From assembly GCA_036583965.1 (NCBI GenBank), contig JAZBQD010000017.1:25020385-25084384 (forward strand): a DNA stretch of 64,000 bases. Direction: 5' to 3'. Shown here piece after piece: positions 24,630-36,025 of the stretch; the first letter of the stretch is position 1; every line of letters starts with the position of its first letter. A program made the translations under genes and the position numbers. Source of the DNA: Prunella strophiata. Taxonomy: Eukaryota > Chordata > Aves > Passeriformes > Prunellidae. The notes beneath the pieces are model-generated. The model did not search any database and had not been told where the DNA came from. It worked only from the letters and a program-made list of their open reading frames with translations.

Positions 24630-26450
24630 TCAAATCATTTTCATATTGAACCTTCGTGGTCCAGAAACCTCCCCTTCAACCACAGCACCATTGTTTTTGC
24701 GAGGGACATATTCAAGGTCAATGCTGGTTTTGTGTTTGCCTTTCCCTCGGCTCCACACAAAAAGAAGAAGGAAACAAAATAAAACCACTCCAAGGAATGT
24801 GAAACAGCCCATAGCTGTGGACACCAATATTGTCTTAAGGTCCAGAGAGTAGCTGTTTGCATTAGTTCCATTAGAACTTGTGTCGTTGGAGTCTGTCATA
24901 TACATAGGGGTCCTGTTGGCATAGAGGAAACGGTCTGAAGTAAACCCCTTTACCGTCAGGGAGGCCGAGTAGGTGTCATTCCCAGCTGCGTTACTTGCAA
25001 TACAGACATAGATCCCAGTGTCCTGGTCTTGGGCAAATCGGATCTCCAGGGTGCCATCTCCCAGCACGGTGGCTCTACCATTTGATTTAGCTGTGATCAG
25101 CCTCCGGCGTGGGGTAACCCAGGAGATGGTAGGCTGTGGGTCCCCGTCAGCATTGCACATCAGCTGCACGGTCTGTCCTTCCTCCACTACCAGGTACTGC
25201 AACTTCTTGTCTTGTATCTTGGGCTTCTTACAGGTGAAATAAAAGGAGAGAGCTGTGCTGTGAAAGTCTCTGAATGACCTCTCTCTGACACTGTCTGGGC
25301 CAGCACACATTGGTGGCTCGCCACCAAACTGCAAGGTAGGCTGCCGCTGCAAAATCCAAAGAAGACGACAGTCACAGGCCAGAGGGTTGTTGTTGATGCA
25401 GAGGACCTCAAGGCTTTTGGAGGAATGGAATACATTCTCTTCTAGGGTTTCTAACAGGTTTTGGGACACATTAAGCACGCGTAAGAATCGGAGCCCTTGA
25501 AAAGCATGTGGTTCAATGGTGCGCAGCTGTGCCCCCACCATGTGGAGCTCCTGCAGGCGCACTAAATCTGACAGCATGCCTGCCTCGATGGTGCTGATGG
25601 GGTTGTAAGAGAGGTTGAGATGGGTCAGGTAGACCAGATGTTTAAAAGCAGAGTAAGGTACTGCAGACAGGTTGGTGTTTGTGATGGACAGCGAAGTCAG
25701 GTTGAGACCGTACAGACTGTTGGCGGGCATCATGTCCAGGAGGGGCCAGGCCTCTATCTGCAGGTCTTTCAGGCGAAACAGTCTTTTAAAGGCGTATGCC
25801 GGCAAAGCATTAATGTTGAGCTGTTTCAAATGCAGGCTGATGAGGTTGTGGAGGTGAGAAAGAGCTTCTGTTGGTACGGCTGTGAGGTTGCATCTCTCCA
25901 GGGTGAGCTGCTCCAGGCTAAGCAGCCCACTGAAGGCCCTGTGTGATATATACACCAAATCATTGTCCCCAACCTCCAGGGATTTTAGGTTATGCAGGTC
26001 TTGAAACATGTAGTCCAGCAAAATGACAATCTTGTTTTCACTTATATCAAGCTTTGTTAAATTTGACAACCCAGTGAACACCCCAAGGGGGACCAGTTTC
26101 AGACGGTTTCCTTTCAGCCTCAAGGAGCGCAAGTTGAAGAGATTGTTAAAAGCTCCAGGCTCAACATTGGAGACAATATTGTCGCTGAGGTCAATCTCCT
26201 CCAGCAACGGGTATGATGTGAATTCCTCAGGGTTAACGCTTTTCAGTCGATTCTTGCTGAGGTCCAAGATTTTGGTCTCAATGGGAATGCCTTCTGGGAT
26301 GGACATCAGACGTCTCCGGTGACAGCTGACAGACTTGTTCTGTGCTGAGCATTCACAGCGGGCCGGGCAGCCCACAGTGGGGCTTGTGAAGACAAGCAGC
26401 ACAGCCAGACCCAGGAACGGCTGCCAGCATGATAGAGCTGTGTGACGCAT
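24630..26450 (-). CDS. LINGO2: LINGO2: leucine-rich repeat and Ig domain-containing protein 2
   Basis: This is a 606-residue single-exon ORF, the same length as human LINGO2 and nearly identical to it by memory. LINGO2 is a type I neuronal membrane protein of the LINGO family; its paralogue LINGO1 is a Nogo-receptor co-receptor. Residues 1-27 are a signal peptide ending before Cys28. The LRR N-cap has Cys28, 32, 34 and 43. Leucine-rich repeats span about 57-350. The LRR C-cap has Cys359, 361, 382 and 407. An I-set Ig domain at about 410-500 has the disulfide pair Cys432/Cys483. A transmembrane helix lies at about 542-566, followed by a 40-residue tail with the family motif EYVPRK (580-585). 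N-glycosylation sequons include N130, N188, N250, N327, N491, N512 and N522. The chosen ATG has G at -3, begins the signal peptide, and lies 36 bases after a splice acceptor. No disruption is seen. Confidence 0.98.
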   Translation of the reverse strand: MRHTALSCWQPFLGLAVLLVFTSPTVGCPARCECSAQNKSVSCHRRRLMSIPEGIPIETKILDLSKNRLKSVNPEEFTSYPLLEEIDLSDNIVSNVEPGAFNNLFNLRSLRLKGNRLKLVPLGVFTGLSNLTKLDISENKIVILLDYMFQDLHNLKSLEVGDNDLVYISHRAFSGLLSLEQLTLERCNLTAVPTEALSHLHNLISLHLKQLNINALPAYAFKRLFRLKDLQIEAWPLLDMMPANSLYGLNLTSLSITNTNLSAVPYSAFKHLVYLTHLNLSYNPISTIEAGMLSDLVRLQELHMVGAQLRTIEPHAFQGLRFLRVLNVSQNLLETLEENVFHSSKSLEVLCINNNPLACDCRLLWILQRQPTLQFGGEPPMCAGPDSVRERSFRDFHSTALSFYFTCKKPKIQDKKLQYLVVEEGQTVQLMCNADGDPQPTISWVTPRRRLITAKSNGRATVLGDGTLEIRFAQDQDTGIYVCIASNAAGNDTYSASLTVKGFTSDRFLYANRTPMYMTDSNDTSSNGTNANSYSLDLKTILVSTAMGCFTFLGVVLFCFLLLFVWSRGKGKHKTSIDLEYVPRKNNGAVVEGEVSGPRRFNMKMI

Positions 26451-26486
26451 GACTCCTCTGGTCTGGGCTAACCCTCCGTCACAGGC
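26451..26486 (-). other. LINGO2: LINGO2 5'UTR portion of the coding exon
   Basis: These 36 bases lie between the inferred splice acceptor and the LINGO2 start codon. The known mammalian gene has the same plan: several noncoding 5' exons spread over a very large region, then one exon with the entire CDS. The upstream noncoding exons could not be located by eye. Confidence 0.75.
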
Positions 26487-26520
26487 CTGTGGGGTGAGGA
26501 TGGGAAAGGGGAGAAGTTAA
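26487..26520 (-). promoter_or_regulatory. LINGO2: Splice acceptor of the LINGO2 coding exon
   Basis: Read on the minus strand, a pyrimidine-rich tract (CTTCTCCCCTTTCCCATCC, then TCACCCC) ends in ACAG with the AG at 26488-26487. A branch-point-like TTAAC has its A at 26517, about 30 bases from the AG. It sits just upstream of the start codon, as expected for this gene. Confidence 0.85.
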
Positions 26521-29500
26521 GTCTGCAGAAAAAGAACAGTACCACTTCAAAGCAAATGCATGTGTTTTCATATTGAACAAATCAATAAAACCTGTTGTGA
26601 ATGGCATGATCTACATAAAAGCAGATTTTACTTCAATATCATAGGGCTAGTCAAAGGATTTGTGCATCCAGCATTTTCCTCCAGATGTTGGTGAAGACAA
26701 AACAGCTTCTCCTATTGCAAATAGTAAAAGACCTTTCAGTTTTTTCTCAATCTCAGTAGGTTTCTTCAAGACAGTGCTATAATTAATCCAGAGATAAATA
26801 CCATACACTATGCAAAAAGGGCTAGTAGCATTTGAGATAAGTTTACAGCATTGGATTTCTGTGAGGTGATTAGAAAGCTTTTGCCTCCCATTAGTGTTTT
26901 AAGGCAAACCTTAATGATATATTATAATCAAGAAAGGGAGCTCCTTGACAATGAAAAGATTCCTTTTATCATTTATTGCATACATTAGCTTGTTCATGCA
27001 TACACATGCACAATGGCTCAGATGAGGAAGGAAGAACTGGTGCAACTCTGATTAGAATTAGTAATAGGTCAAACTGATTCTTTGCTTTTACTGCACAGAG
27101 ATATTTTGTGTCACTGTTTAGAACCCAAGATCCAAGAAGGGTTTACAGAATACATCTTTGTGCTTCCAAGACATATAAACTAGTTTTAGGAAGATAAAAA
27201 CAAGGTAAGATGAGCTGTCTGTGTTTAAGCAGCACAGTGTCCAAAGAAGCACCACAGATTTAATGAAAATCAAAGTTTGTAAAGGATTCATTCACTCCTG
27301 CCTTCAGGTTAAAAATGAGAATAGAAGAAGACAAGATATCTTCCACTAAATTAGCTCCCCTTCTCCAAACAATGTACTTTTCAGGTTTAGCCACCAAAGG
27401 CAAGAGACTTTTTCTAAGTCTACTTAGAAGCTACTAAATGAAGACAAACAATAACCCATTTCAAAAGAAGAAGAAAAGGATATAGGTGTTCATCAAAGGA
27501 AGGTGTGTTTCAAATGTTCAGAGTAAAGCAAACTACAAGCAAGGACCATAAAGTGCCTTAACTCCTATGGTACAGCCAATTTGATGAGGCAAAGGTACAG
27601 TGCTGGGATACAGACTTCATAATATTAATAAGCCTTATAATGGGCCTCAGACTTGTGATGCCTTTTCTGCATTGTTTAATTTGGGCTTAATTTTAATTGC
27701 ATTTGTAAAAATACTTACATAACTCCCACCAGTAACTACCTCTTGGGTCTGCACAGATGACTATGGTCCATCTGCTCCAATGCACAATGACAAAATTACC
27801 CAACAGCCAAGAATCCACCAACTTATCTGTGTATTTGGGCTTTGAGGATCATTTGGCTACTGCATAAGAAATTTGTAAATTGCATTTGAGTCTTTCTTTT
27901 TTGTCTATATGCTGTCACATGGATTGTACCATAAAAGAAATCCTCCCATACATAGAGGATAAATATACTTAACAAATATGGTATAACTAAATTGATGAGG
28001 CAATCAGACAGCTATTTGACGAAATAAGCTGTTTGAAACACATCAAAATAGTCCTGTGTAAATCACAGACTGATGAGAAAGAAAGTCCCACCAGCAACTC
28101 TGCTACAGCAACACTGCAGTCCACTGGTACACGACTTGGAATGTGATAACTCACCAAATCATCCTTCCTGATGGAGAAAAGTTGCACTCTCAGACTGTGG
28201 AAGATCAGAACAGTGGACATTCAAGATACAAGAAAAAGAGCAGATACTTGGATCTATCGATCTTATTGCATCTAAAAAATTTCTAAACAGGAACTGTGAG
28301 GTTTGGATTGTACGCATTTGTACTATTGTAACTGGACTGAGAAATAAACAGCTGTTGTGCTCTGACTGTTAAAAACTAAACTGGGTGAAAAAGCATTTAT
28401 CTTGGAGCTCCATATAAATTGTGTTCTTTGACTGACCAGACATGAATGATGCACATATTATTCCTCTCACAACTCTGTGGAAGAATTTCACTCTTGACTG
28501 ATGTGGCTTTGTATTTCCATTTTTACACTTCTATGCAGAGACTATTAATGTGAGGCATATTGCATGCTGGTTTTGACATATAGACTGGAGACTGGATGAA
28601 AATTACTCTGTATTATATTACCTATAAAAGCGCATTTCCACTTTGTTCTAGAAGGACAACCTACTGAGATTCAGTTTCCCCATTAAATTGTAGTCTTGCA
28701 AGTAACTATTGCTAGTTATCTCCAGCTGTGACAAAGGTTTTCAGAGATAAACTTCACTTCATTAGGCTCTAACTTAAAACTGGAAACCAATAGGGGACTC
28801 TGAGTTAGGTGTTTTCAATGAATTTAGATCAGAGAGGCTTCTGGGTGCTCTGATCATTACTTTCAGAGCTCAGTCTGTGAGGTTAGTGCTTTCATAGCGA
28901 TACTTCTACCACACAGGGATTTCATTTCCTACCGTATCCATCTAATAATGTATGAAGCACAAAGTAAACAGGTTCAGTGGAAGATGAGCGCTCCTGGAGT
29001 GTTTGGTTTAGATAGTGAAAATATGAAACACTTTTTGCAGCTATCCAATCCACCTGGTAACTAAAACTTCTGAGGAGTACAAAGTAGAAGGCAGACAGCA
29101 TAAAAGATGATAAAAGGCTTTTTTGACTGTGGCTGGAATATAGAAAAAGCAATTCAAAAATTAACAGTAGTCTTCTGCAAAGGTATGTGCACATATAATG
29201 GGATAGATATATATTTATCTGTAAGGGTGTATGCCTGTGTGTGTACACTCTTGAAAGGAAGCAAGATTCAGGACTGAGATGTAATCTGGAGTGGATACAT
29301 TTCAATAAATAATAAATTATATTAAATATCAAGTCAGAAAAACAAAGATTATGTGGATCAATAAGTACAGGTCAGAAGAAAGTATAAATTCAGTTTATTT
29401 TATTACGATTTATGTTGACCCAGATGATACTACCATTCTTTCTGCTAACCAAATCTGTGACTACATCCTTCACTTTGAACTGCTTTATGGAAAAATGACT

Positions 29501-31256
29501 CCATCTTCATTATGCAAAAAATACAACCTTATCTCCAACTAGGGTTAAAAGGTCTAGCAAGTGAAACATGTGGGACAAGGTGAATTTTGGGAGAAGCCTA
29601 GAGTGAATTTGATGATCTATTGCATATGGTCCTATTTGAATTTGGTGAATAAAAAGTTGTATTTTCAGGACATGTCCAGTAACATCACTAGCTAGGCCTA
29701 CCTTGTGCCTCTAGTCTAAGAACATTTTGAAAGGATACAGTTTCACTGTGATCACAATTATTTATTAGAATACATCTGTTAATCAACAATGCTACTTTAA
29801 AAAGAGAGAAATTATGCCATTAAAAGATATTCTTCACTGCAAAATGATTTCTTGAAGCGAAAAATTATTTTTTGCATTTCTTTAGACTTGTGGGGTGCTA
29901 ATTAATTGGCCACTTCACTGGCACAGAGCTGAATTGTTAGTGTCAGCATTGAACATGATGAGTTTCATTCCCGCTTAAACAACCAGCACTACATGCATTA
30001 TCTTTGCCAGTGAGGGTATTCTCTCTAAACATCTGCAGCATTGTAGATTTTGGCTTCCCTCTCTTCATTGTGGTACATACAAGAGGGTAAGGTGTATGCA
30101 TGCAAGTACATACACACACACACATAAATGTAAGCTAGAAGTATAGTCTTACTGATCTGTGATTGTACCGTGCCTTGCACTACACAGTAGTCCTCTAAAA
30201 GTATAGCTTGTTAGATGAAAATTCAAAAAACATAAATGATATGAACTAAGAATTTTTCTATGTTTGAATGCAAATGACAACATATAAAATTGTTTTTCTG
30301 ACCTTTCTGGGGTATTTGTCACACTTTGATAGACTCTGGGAAATGAAGTATATGAAGGAGTTGTTTATTAAAAAATAAAAACAAACACCTTCTTTTTTTC
30401 TTTCTCTGGCTCTGTTCTTTAAGAGTCAAGTTACTGTTGGCTGATACTCTTTTTCAAAAGAGGACCCTATTCAAAATTCAGCTATGCAATTATGGAAGCT
30501 CATTAAAGTTATTAGTTAATAGTTCTGTGTGATCTCACCCAAAACAGCCACTACTACTTTGAAATGCAAATCAGTTTTTACAAAGTTCTAAAGCTTTGAA
30601 TCTTCCAAAAAGTGCTTTAGAAGGATGTACAGTGCCCTGTAGCTTTTAAATTGAAAAATATAATTAAAAAAAAAAAAAACAACCCAAAAAGACAATCCAA
30701 TGCTGTCTTAGAATGCAGTGCAATTCTAAATATCATCTATAGGAATGTGCCAAATCATACATGTATTGCATATTTTTTCACTTCTCCCTCTCCCTCAGAC
30801 TAAATTTTGAAGCCTTTAGAGCTGAAAGTGAGACTGCACTTGACCATGGCTCTTTCCAAGTCCCATCTGATGCTCCACTATTGTATGGGACATAACTTTG
30901 GCCAGAAAAGGTGAGGGTCACAAGATCTGTTTCTGTCATTAGCTGCATTATTATCACTTGATGCTCTGACTTGATAGTTTTGATCTCACCTTTCCCACCC
31001 CTTTTCTCAGCCTTTTGGACAAAAAAAAAAAAAAAAAAAACCAAAAAAATCCACCCCAGTGGATCATATCAGAGATGACAATTTTGCCTGACAGTTACTT
31101 AGTAATTTACATTCCAAAAACCCCTTTACAAAAACATAATGTATTTAATAAATGTTCTAGGTTTAAATGTTGCATGACAAAACAGACTTGTAATGATAAT
31201 TCACTTAAATGCTACCAGGTAATCCTGAGAATCAGGTGAATTACCTGTTTAAAAAA
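26521..31256 (-). other. LINGO2: LINGO2 intron (inferred), no other gene
   Basis: AT-rich sequence upstream of the coding exon on the gene's strand. Simple repeats are a CA run at 30110-30124, an A-run near 30664 and A20 at 31021-31040. The 136-codon minus frame at 28922-29332 is Leu/Tyr/Ser-rich without a domain and looks like chance. No noncoding exon could be recognised. Confidence 0.6.
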
Positions 31257-31730
31257 TGTGTGCTGGGTTGACCCTGACTGAACACTGGGTGCCCACTGAA
31301 TCTGTTCTACCACCACCCTCCTGAACAGGACAGTGAAGAAAAAAATATAAAAAAAAGGTTCACACATTGAGATAAAGCAGGGGGAGAGCACTCACCAGTG
31401 CAAACCACAAGCAAAACAGACTTATCTAAGGGAAATTAATTTCTACCAATTAAATCAGAGTAAGATAGTGAGAAAAAAACTCAAATTGTAAAACACTTTC
31501 CCCAACCTCTCCCTTTTTCCTGGGCTCGACTTCACCTCACGTCTTTTCTCCCTTTTGTGTATGGCAGTGCAGGGTTTTGGGAAATGGGAGCTGCGGTCAG
31601 TTCATCACATTGCCTTTGTCACTCCTCATACTCTTCCCCTGCTCCAGCATGGGGTCTTTTCCACAGGAGACAGTCCTCGATTAATTTCTCCAACGTGGGT
31701 CCCTCTCTTGCACAGTATGCAGTCTTTTGA
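31257..31730. mobile_element. Partial LTR, family A, right end missing
   Basis: The element begins TGTGTGCTGGGTTGACCCTG. It follows the same module order as the 7018-8102 element ('gcccactgaatctgttctaccacc', 'gcaaaacagact', 'gggaaattaatt', 'aatcagagtaagatagtgag', 'ggtcagttcatcac', 'cagcatggggtc', 'gagacagtcctc'). Similarity stops near 31730 at 'tgcagtc', so over half of a full-length LTR is absent. Orientation is undetermined. Confidence 0.75.
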
Positions 31731-33696
31731 GATGGATATTTTTTTGAGACTGTGTTTAGGAATAGTAAATTGTTCTGCCTATATAAGATTGCTTCCCTTC
31801 TGAATGCCAAATTTTAGCATTGCTGTATTTCAAAGCAGAGAGCAGATACTGAGGAGTATAAATGTTTCTGTCTTTGCATGGCTGTCATCATCTGTCACAC
31901 CTCAGCAAGCAGTAAACCAAAGCCATTGTTCAAATCTTTGCAATAAAACACCTTTGCTCATGTGCAGAGCAGACAGATATTGAATGTGTGCAGCTAAAAT
32001 TACTGAACTTCTGTGGTGCAAAATTTTGCCCAGCTCAGTGTGGTTTGGGAAATTTTTATTCACTTTATCTTTCAACTATCTGTTGCATTTATGTTGGAAG
32101 AGCAGCTGGTCTGGCTTTCTTGAACTCTCCTTTGGTGCTGCACCAGACTAGGTGAGGGCAGGAAGGGTATGTAACATTTGCTGGGGTGGCAATGGTGGGA
32201 AGTGCCCAGGAGATGAAGGGAAGATGAGAAACAAACTGAGATTGTTTTAGGGACAGCCAAATGACACAGGAAAATATGGGACATTTAGAAATGCTCTTAC
32301 AGTGGAACACAATGCCACTAAGAGAATGAATGAAATCTTGATTGTGTCATTTTCTGACCTGACTGTGCAATTTAGACATTCCCATCATATAGTCTTTTAA
32401 TGTAAAAGTTAGTTTGTAAAAGCAAAGGCTTTGCCTCACCAGGTCTCATGCCTGAAATTGTCTATGCTTAGTGTAATGTTCCCAAATTCTCTCACAGATT
32501 ACGTCAAGACTGCCTATATACTCTAAAAAGGATGATTTTTCTTTCAAGCAGGGCATCTCAGAAATTGTTCAAATGAATCTAGGTTTCTACCTTCCCTGTC
32601 CCTGATAAAGCCTTTATACTTATGCAGATATTTTTTTTCTCCCTTCCTTTATTGATCTCATAAACATTTCAGCATTTAAATAAACTGTAAAACATTAAGT
32701 AGCTATCTGGATTCCAATAATAAATAGATTTAAGAATCCTTGAATAACAGCAGCAGCAGCAACAAGCACCAGTCTGACAACTCATTGAATTGGAAACAGA
32801 GTTTTGATTCAATTATTCTGCAGTCCTAGGGTCATTCTCGTCTACTAAGTTATCAGTAAAAACTTCATGGGCTACCATCAACTCAGAAATGACAGTCAAG
32901 TAACATTTGTTTTCAGAAGAAAATATTGAGATTCAGGTCATTGAAAAATTCATAATACAGAAATAGGAAACAAATGCAAAAAAAAAAAAAAAAAGCAAGA
33001 AGAGCAACATTCTTTATTAGCTTAGCCAGTAGAATTATTTAAAGATTGCTTAAAATATTTGTATCAGGTGTTTTAAAACTAAACAAGTGGGTATTGTTTT
33101 CACCCAAATACTTATATTTTTGTCTGAATCCAAGTGAAAGAAGCATCTGTGCCAAAACACAGAAGGCAAGACAATCACAGTGACAAATTCATGTAATTAT
33201 ACAAATTATCTGTACAAGTCTTTGAAGTCCACATCCTCCAAATTAAGCAAAGAAGTGAAGCCATCACTACACCCTCTGCATTTAAACCAATATTTTTAAG
33301 ATTTATTGAAAAATTTCTTTCAGTTTTCACAGAGAATGTGAATCTCAGGAAGAAATCAGAAGGAAAAGTAATAAATCTTAAGGATTGTCTCGCAGGAGAC
33401 ATTTCATGCATAAGTAACAGGAAATGAAAGTGGAAATGTTTGCAAGAATTATAAACACTTCCACTGCCATTTCCACTGACCTTGCTGGTAAGTTGGAGGG
33501 GAAGAGATTTATGAAAAGCTGGTAGGAACAATTATGTGAAAGGATATGCTTGGATGTAAAATAAAATTCAGACTTTTTTGGTGTAGGTTAATGACATAAA
33601 TCAACCATTCAGGGAGGATAGCACTACTATCATACCCACACAAGTAACTACTGTTAAGGATGAACTGCAAGGTTGGTCCAGTCTAATTTGGCTAGC
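31731..33696. other. Intronic sequence, no gene recognised
   Basis: AT-rich sequence with a short CAG/CAA run near 32746-32765 and a poly(A) run near 32979. The 118-codon minus-strand frame at 33175-33531 has no family signature. Confidence 0.6.
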
Positions 33697-34085
33697 TGTG
33701 GACAAACTTACAGGAGACAAAAGTAGGAGACGAAAGGCGCTTTTTTCCTCTCGGGAACAAAGTCCTACTTTATTTCCTGGATAGGAGCCACCAGAGGAGA
33801 CCAATGGCTCCCCAGGTGAAAAGAGGCCCACCTCACCTGCAGAGGGGGTTTTAAGCTGAGGGGAAGGGGGCAAGGGGAGCAAGGGGACCACAGCCAGTGG
33901 GATACAAGGGGGAAGGGGCGAGGGGTGGGGTGAATCCGGGATGAACCACTGCCCACCAGGGCCTGGGTGGGGGGGAAGGGGAGAACGGGACAAACCATGT
34001 AATGTGGTTGGACACAAACCATCCAACAGTGCAAATCACCCAAACACCCAGTGCAAAAACAGCCATCAACCAAATAACTGTCTAG
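33697..34085 (-). mobile_element. Probable solo LTR with TATA-like box and poly(A) signal
   Basis: Read on the minus strand, a C-rich upstream part ('ccccttcccccc' type tracts, the source of the proline-rich 141-codon shadow ORF) is followed by CTTAAAA near 33854-33848, AATAAA at 33774-33769, then a segment ending 'tctcctgtaagtttgtccaca' at 33697. This U3-R-U5 order, with TG/CA at the left boundary, is LTR-like and suggests the ERVK type. No convincing target duplication was found, and the right edge near 34085 is approximate. It is much GC-richer than its surroundings. Confidence 0.6.
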
Positions 34086-34697
34086 TGCAATACAACAAAC
34101 ATATTAGGACCTCATAAAAATTGAAAATGTTTGCATAGAAGCTCTTTCTGACAAAGAATTCTTAGTTGAATAAATTAAAGAATTACTGTGAGTAACAGAT
34201 CTCTTCTACCATCTATTCCTTCTGAATGCAGAAGCAGATTTTTGAAAGGTAGAGTTAAACAAAATTTCTTTTGCAAAGTTCACTTAGTTCTATTAAATTG
34301 TATTCCTATTTTACTGGTAAAAAGTGATGTCGCTAAGAGATAATTGTTCAGCGGCAAAGACCAGACTGACATAAACACCATGACAATAGATGTGTTGATA
34401 TGATAATGAACTAGTAGAGAAACAGAACTTGTACCTCTGAAAACAGTACAGCTCCTAAGTAGTTTGTACTGCATTTTGTTAGGGCTCCTTAGTATCGGAA
34501 GACCACCCTTCTGTTGTAGCTAAACCCATCCCTAGACCTGGTGTTTAATATCTGTGCATGGTAGCCCCCCTGAGTGACATGTAACTTCAAAAGCAATGCA
34601 TGAGCCCACATTTTTATGAAGCTGATTTATCTTGAGGGTTACAAAGCAAAATTCCATTGCACTCTCTTTCATTGATGGTTCTTGCAAGATTTAAAGC

Positions 34698-34751
34698 TCC
34701 AAATACTGAGAACAGCTTATCAGGGGGTGATAGTTGTTCTCAGTATTTGGA
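34698..34751. repeat. Near-perfect hairpin, 17-bp perfect arms
   Basis: The left arm TCCAAATACTGAGAACA (34698-34714) has an exact reverse complement at 34735-34751. The inner 20 bases can pair further (CT-T-ATCA with TGATAG around GGGGG, one bulged T), so almost the whole 54 bases folds on itself. The length is near the lower limit of pre-miRNA hairpins, but the perfection of the arms is also typical of template-switch mutations. No transposon ends were recognised. Confidence 0.88.
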
Positions 34752-35957
34752 AGGTGACATTGAAAGGTGAAGTTATTGTAGTACTGGAGGATAAATCATA
34801 TGACAAGAGCTAAAGTTGTTAGCTTCTCTTGGAGAATGCAGCAGACCAAAATTGTAAACATTTGGGAAAAGATTAAAAATCTCTTGCAAGTTAGGATTCA
34901 TTACTTCAAAGTGGATCTTATGATTCTAGTGTGTCTAGGCAGGGGAATCTCAAAATTCTTTGCTACCACAAAGAGGACACTGGTGGGAGAATGTGAAAGT
35001 GTTAAATACTATGCTCACTTTTCATATCTATTGTAGCTAATGAAGTCTGAATAAATTAATTGAAAACTAAAACAGTATGAAGGCTAACTGCATTGATGAA
35101 AGTTTAGGAAGTATTTTTTCAACAACAACTCTGCATTAAAAGTTTATCTTCCTCTTGAAAAAGACAGTCTTTCTTCTATAACTGTCTGGGCATAATAGAA
35201 CAGATGACACCCCTGCAGCTTGCACAGTATCTCTAATGTAGAAAAACAGGGATGGAATTTCCTCTGAAGTTTTAATTCTAACATCCAGCTACTTCTCATT
35301 TTTTATGAGTGAAGATGTTGGTAACAGAAAGCCACTGAAAAGAAAGGAAGCTGCTTTTTAAATCTGGATTGGAAGCAGAATTTTGAGGGCTAGTGCATTC
35401 AAGTATATTTGAATTTCACTTCAGTAATGCAATTAGGAAGCCACAAGCAATCTGCACTATGTCTAGATCATCATAAGAAACATTCTTGATATAGCCTGTT
35501 ACAGGTGGATGTTTCCTTCAAATATGTGAACATTTAAGTCCAGAGAGCTCTGCTGTCCAAGTAATGTGCTGACTTCCACCTTTTGTAAACAGAGGCTCTC
35601 ATTGGCAACCTTACCAATATGTTTTGCAAGCTTCTACCCATTGGCATAATTTCATTTTTGCTAGCTTTAAAGCCAAACATTCTTATTTGTTATCTTGCCC
35701 ACATATGAAAGCTAGGTGACAATGACCTTATTTCCTATTAAGAGAGGCAAACAGATTAATATGCTGTTATCAGCTGAGAACTTTTCCCTAGCAACTCTAT
35801 GTTTGCAGAGGACAAAAGTGAAACTAAAAGTACTTCAGAGAGTATGGATGGGTCTGGTAGAGTCAATCCTAGTGTTGATCACAGTCCTGTGATTATTGTC
35901 ACCAAAAAGGGTTTCAAATTATTTAATCTACTGACATGGGTCCCTGCAGGTGTGGTG

Positions 35958-36025
35958 TTTTTTTTTTTTTTTTGGTTTTTTTTTTTTTTTTTTTTTTGTT
36001 TTTTTGTTTTTTGTTTTTTTTTTTT
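35958..36025. repeat. T-rich low-complexity tract
   Basis: Nearly pure T with single or double G interruptions over about 68 bases. It may be a degraded poly(A)/poly(T) tail or a slippage-prone simple repeat. Confidence 0.9.

Noticed and set aside
24646..26322. Plus-strand ORFs antisense to LINGO2 (up to 108 codons)
   Set aside because: Shadows of the conserved minus-strand CDS; no independent evidence.
28922..29332. 136-codon minus-strand ORF in the LINGO2 intron
   Set aside because: Low-complexity Leu/Tyr/Ser composition from AT-rich DNA, with no domain or splice context.
33601..34026. 141-codon proline-rich minus-strand ORF
   Set aside because: It is explained by the C-rich part of the LTR at 33697-34085.
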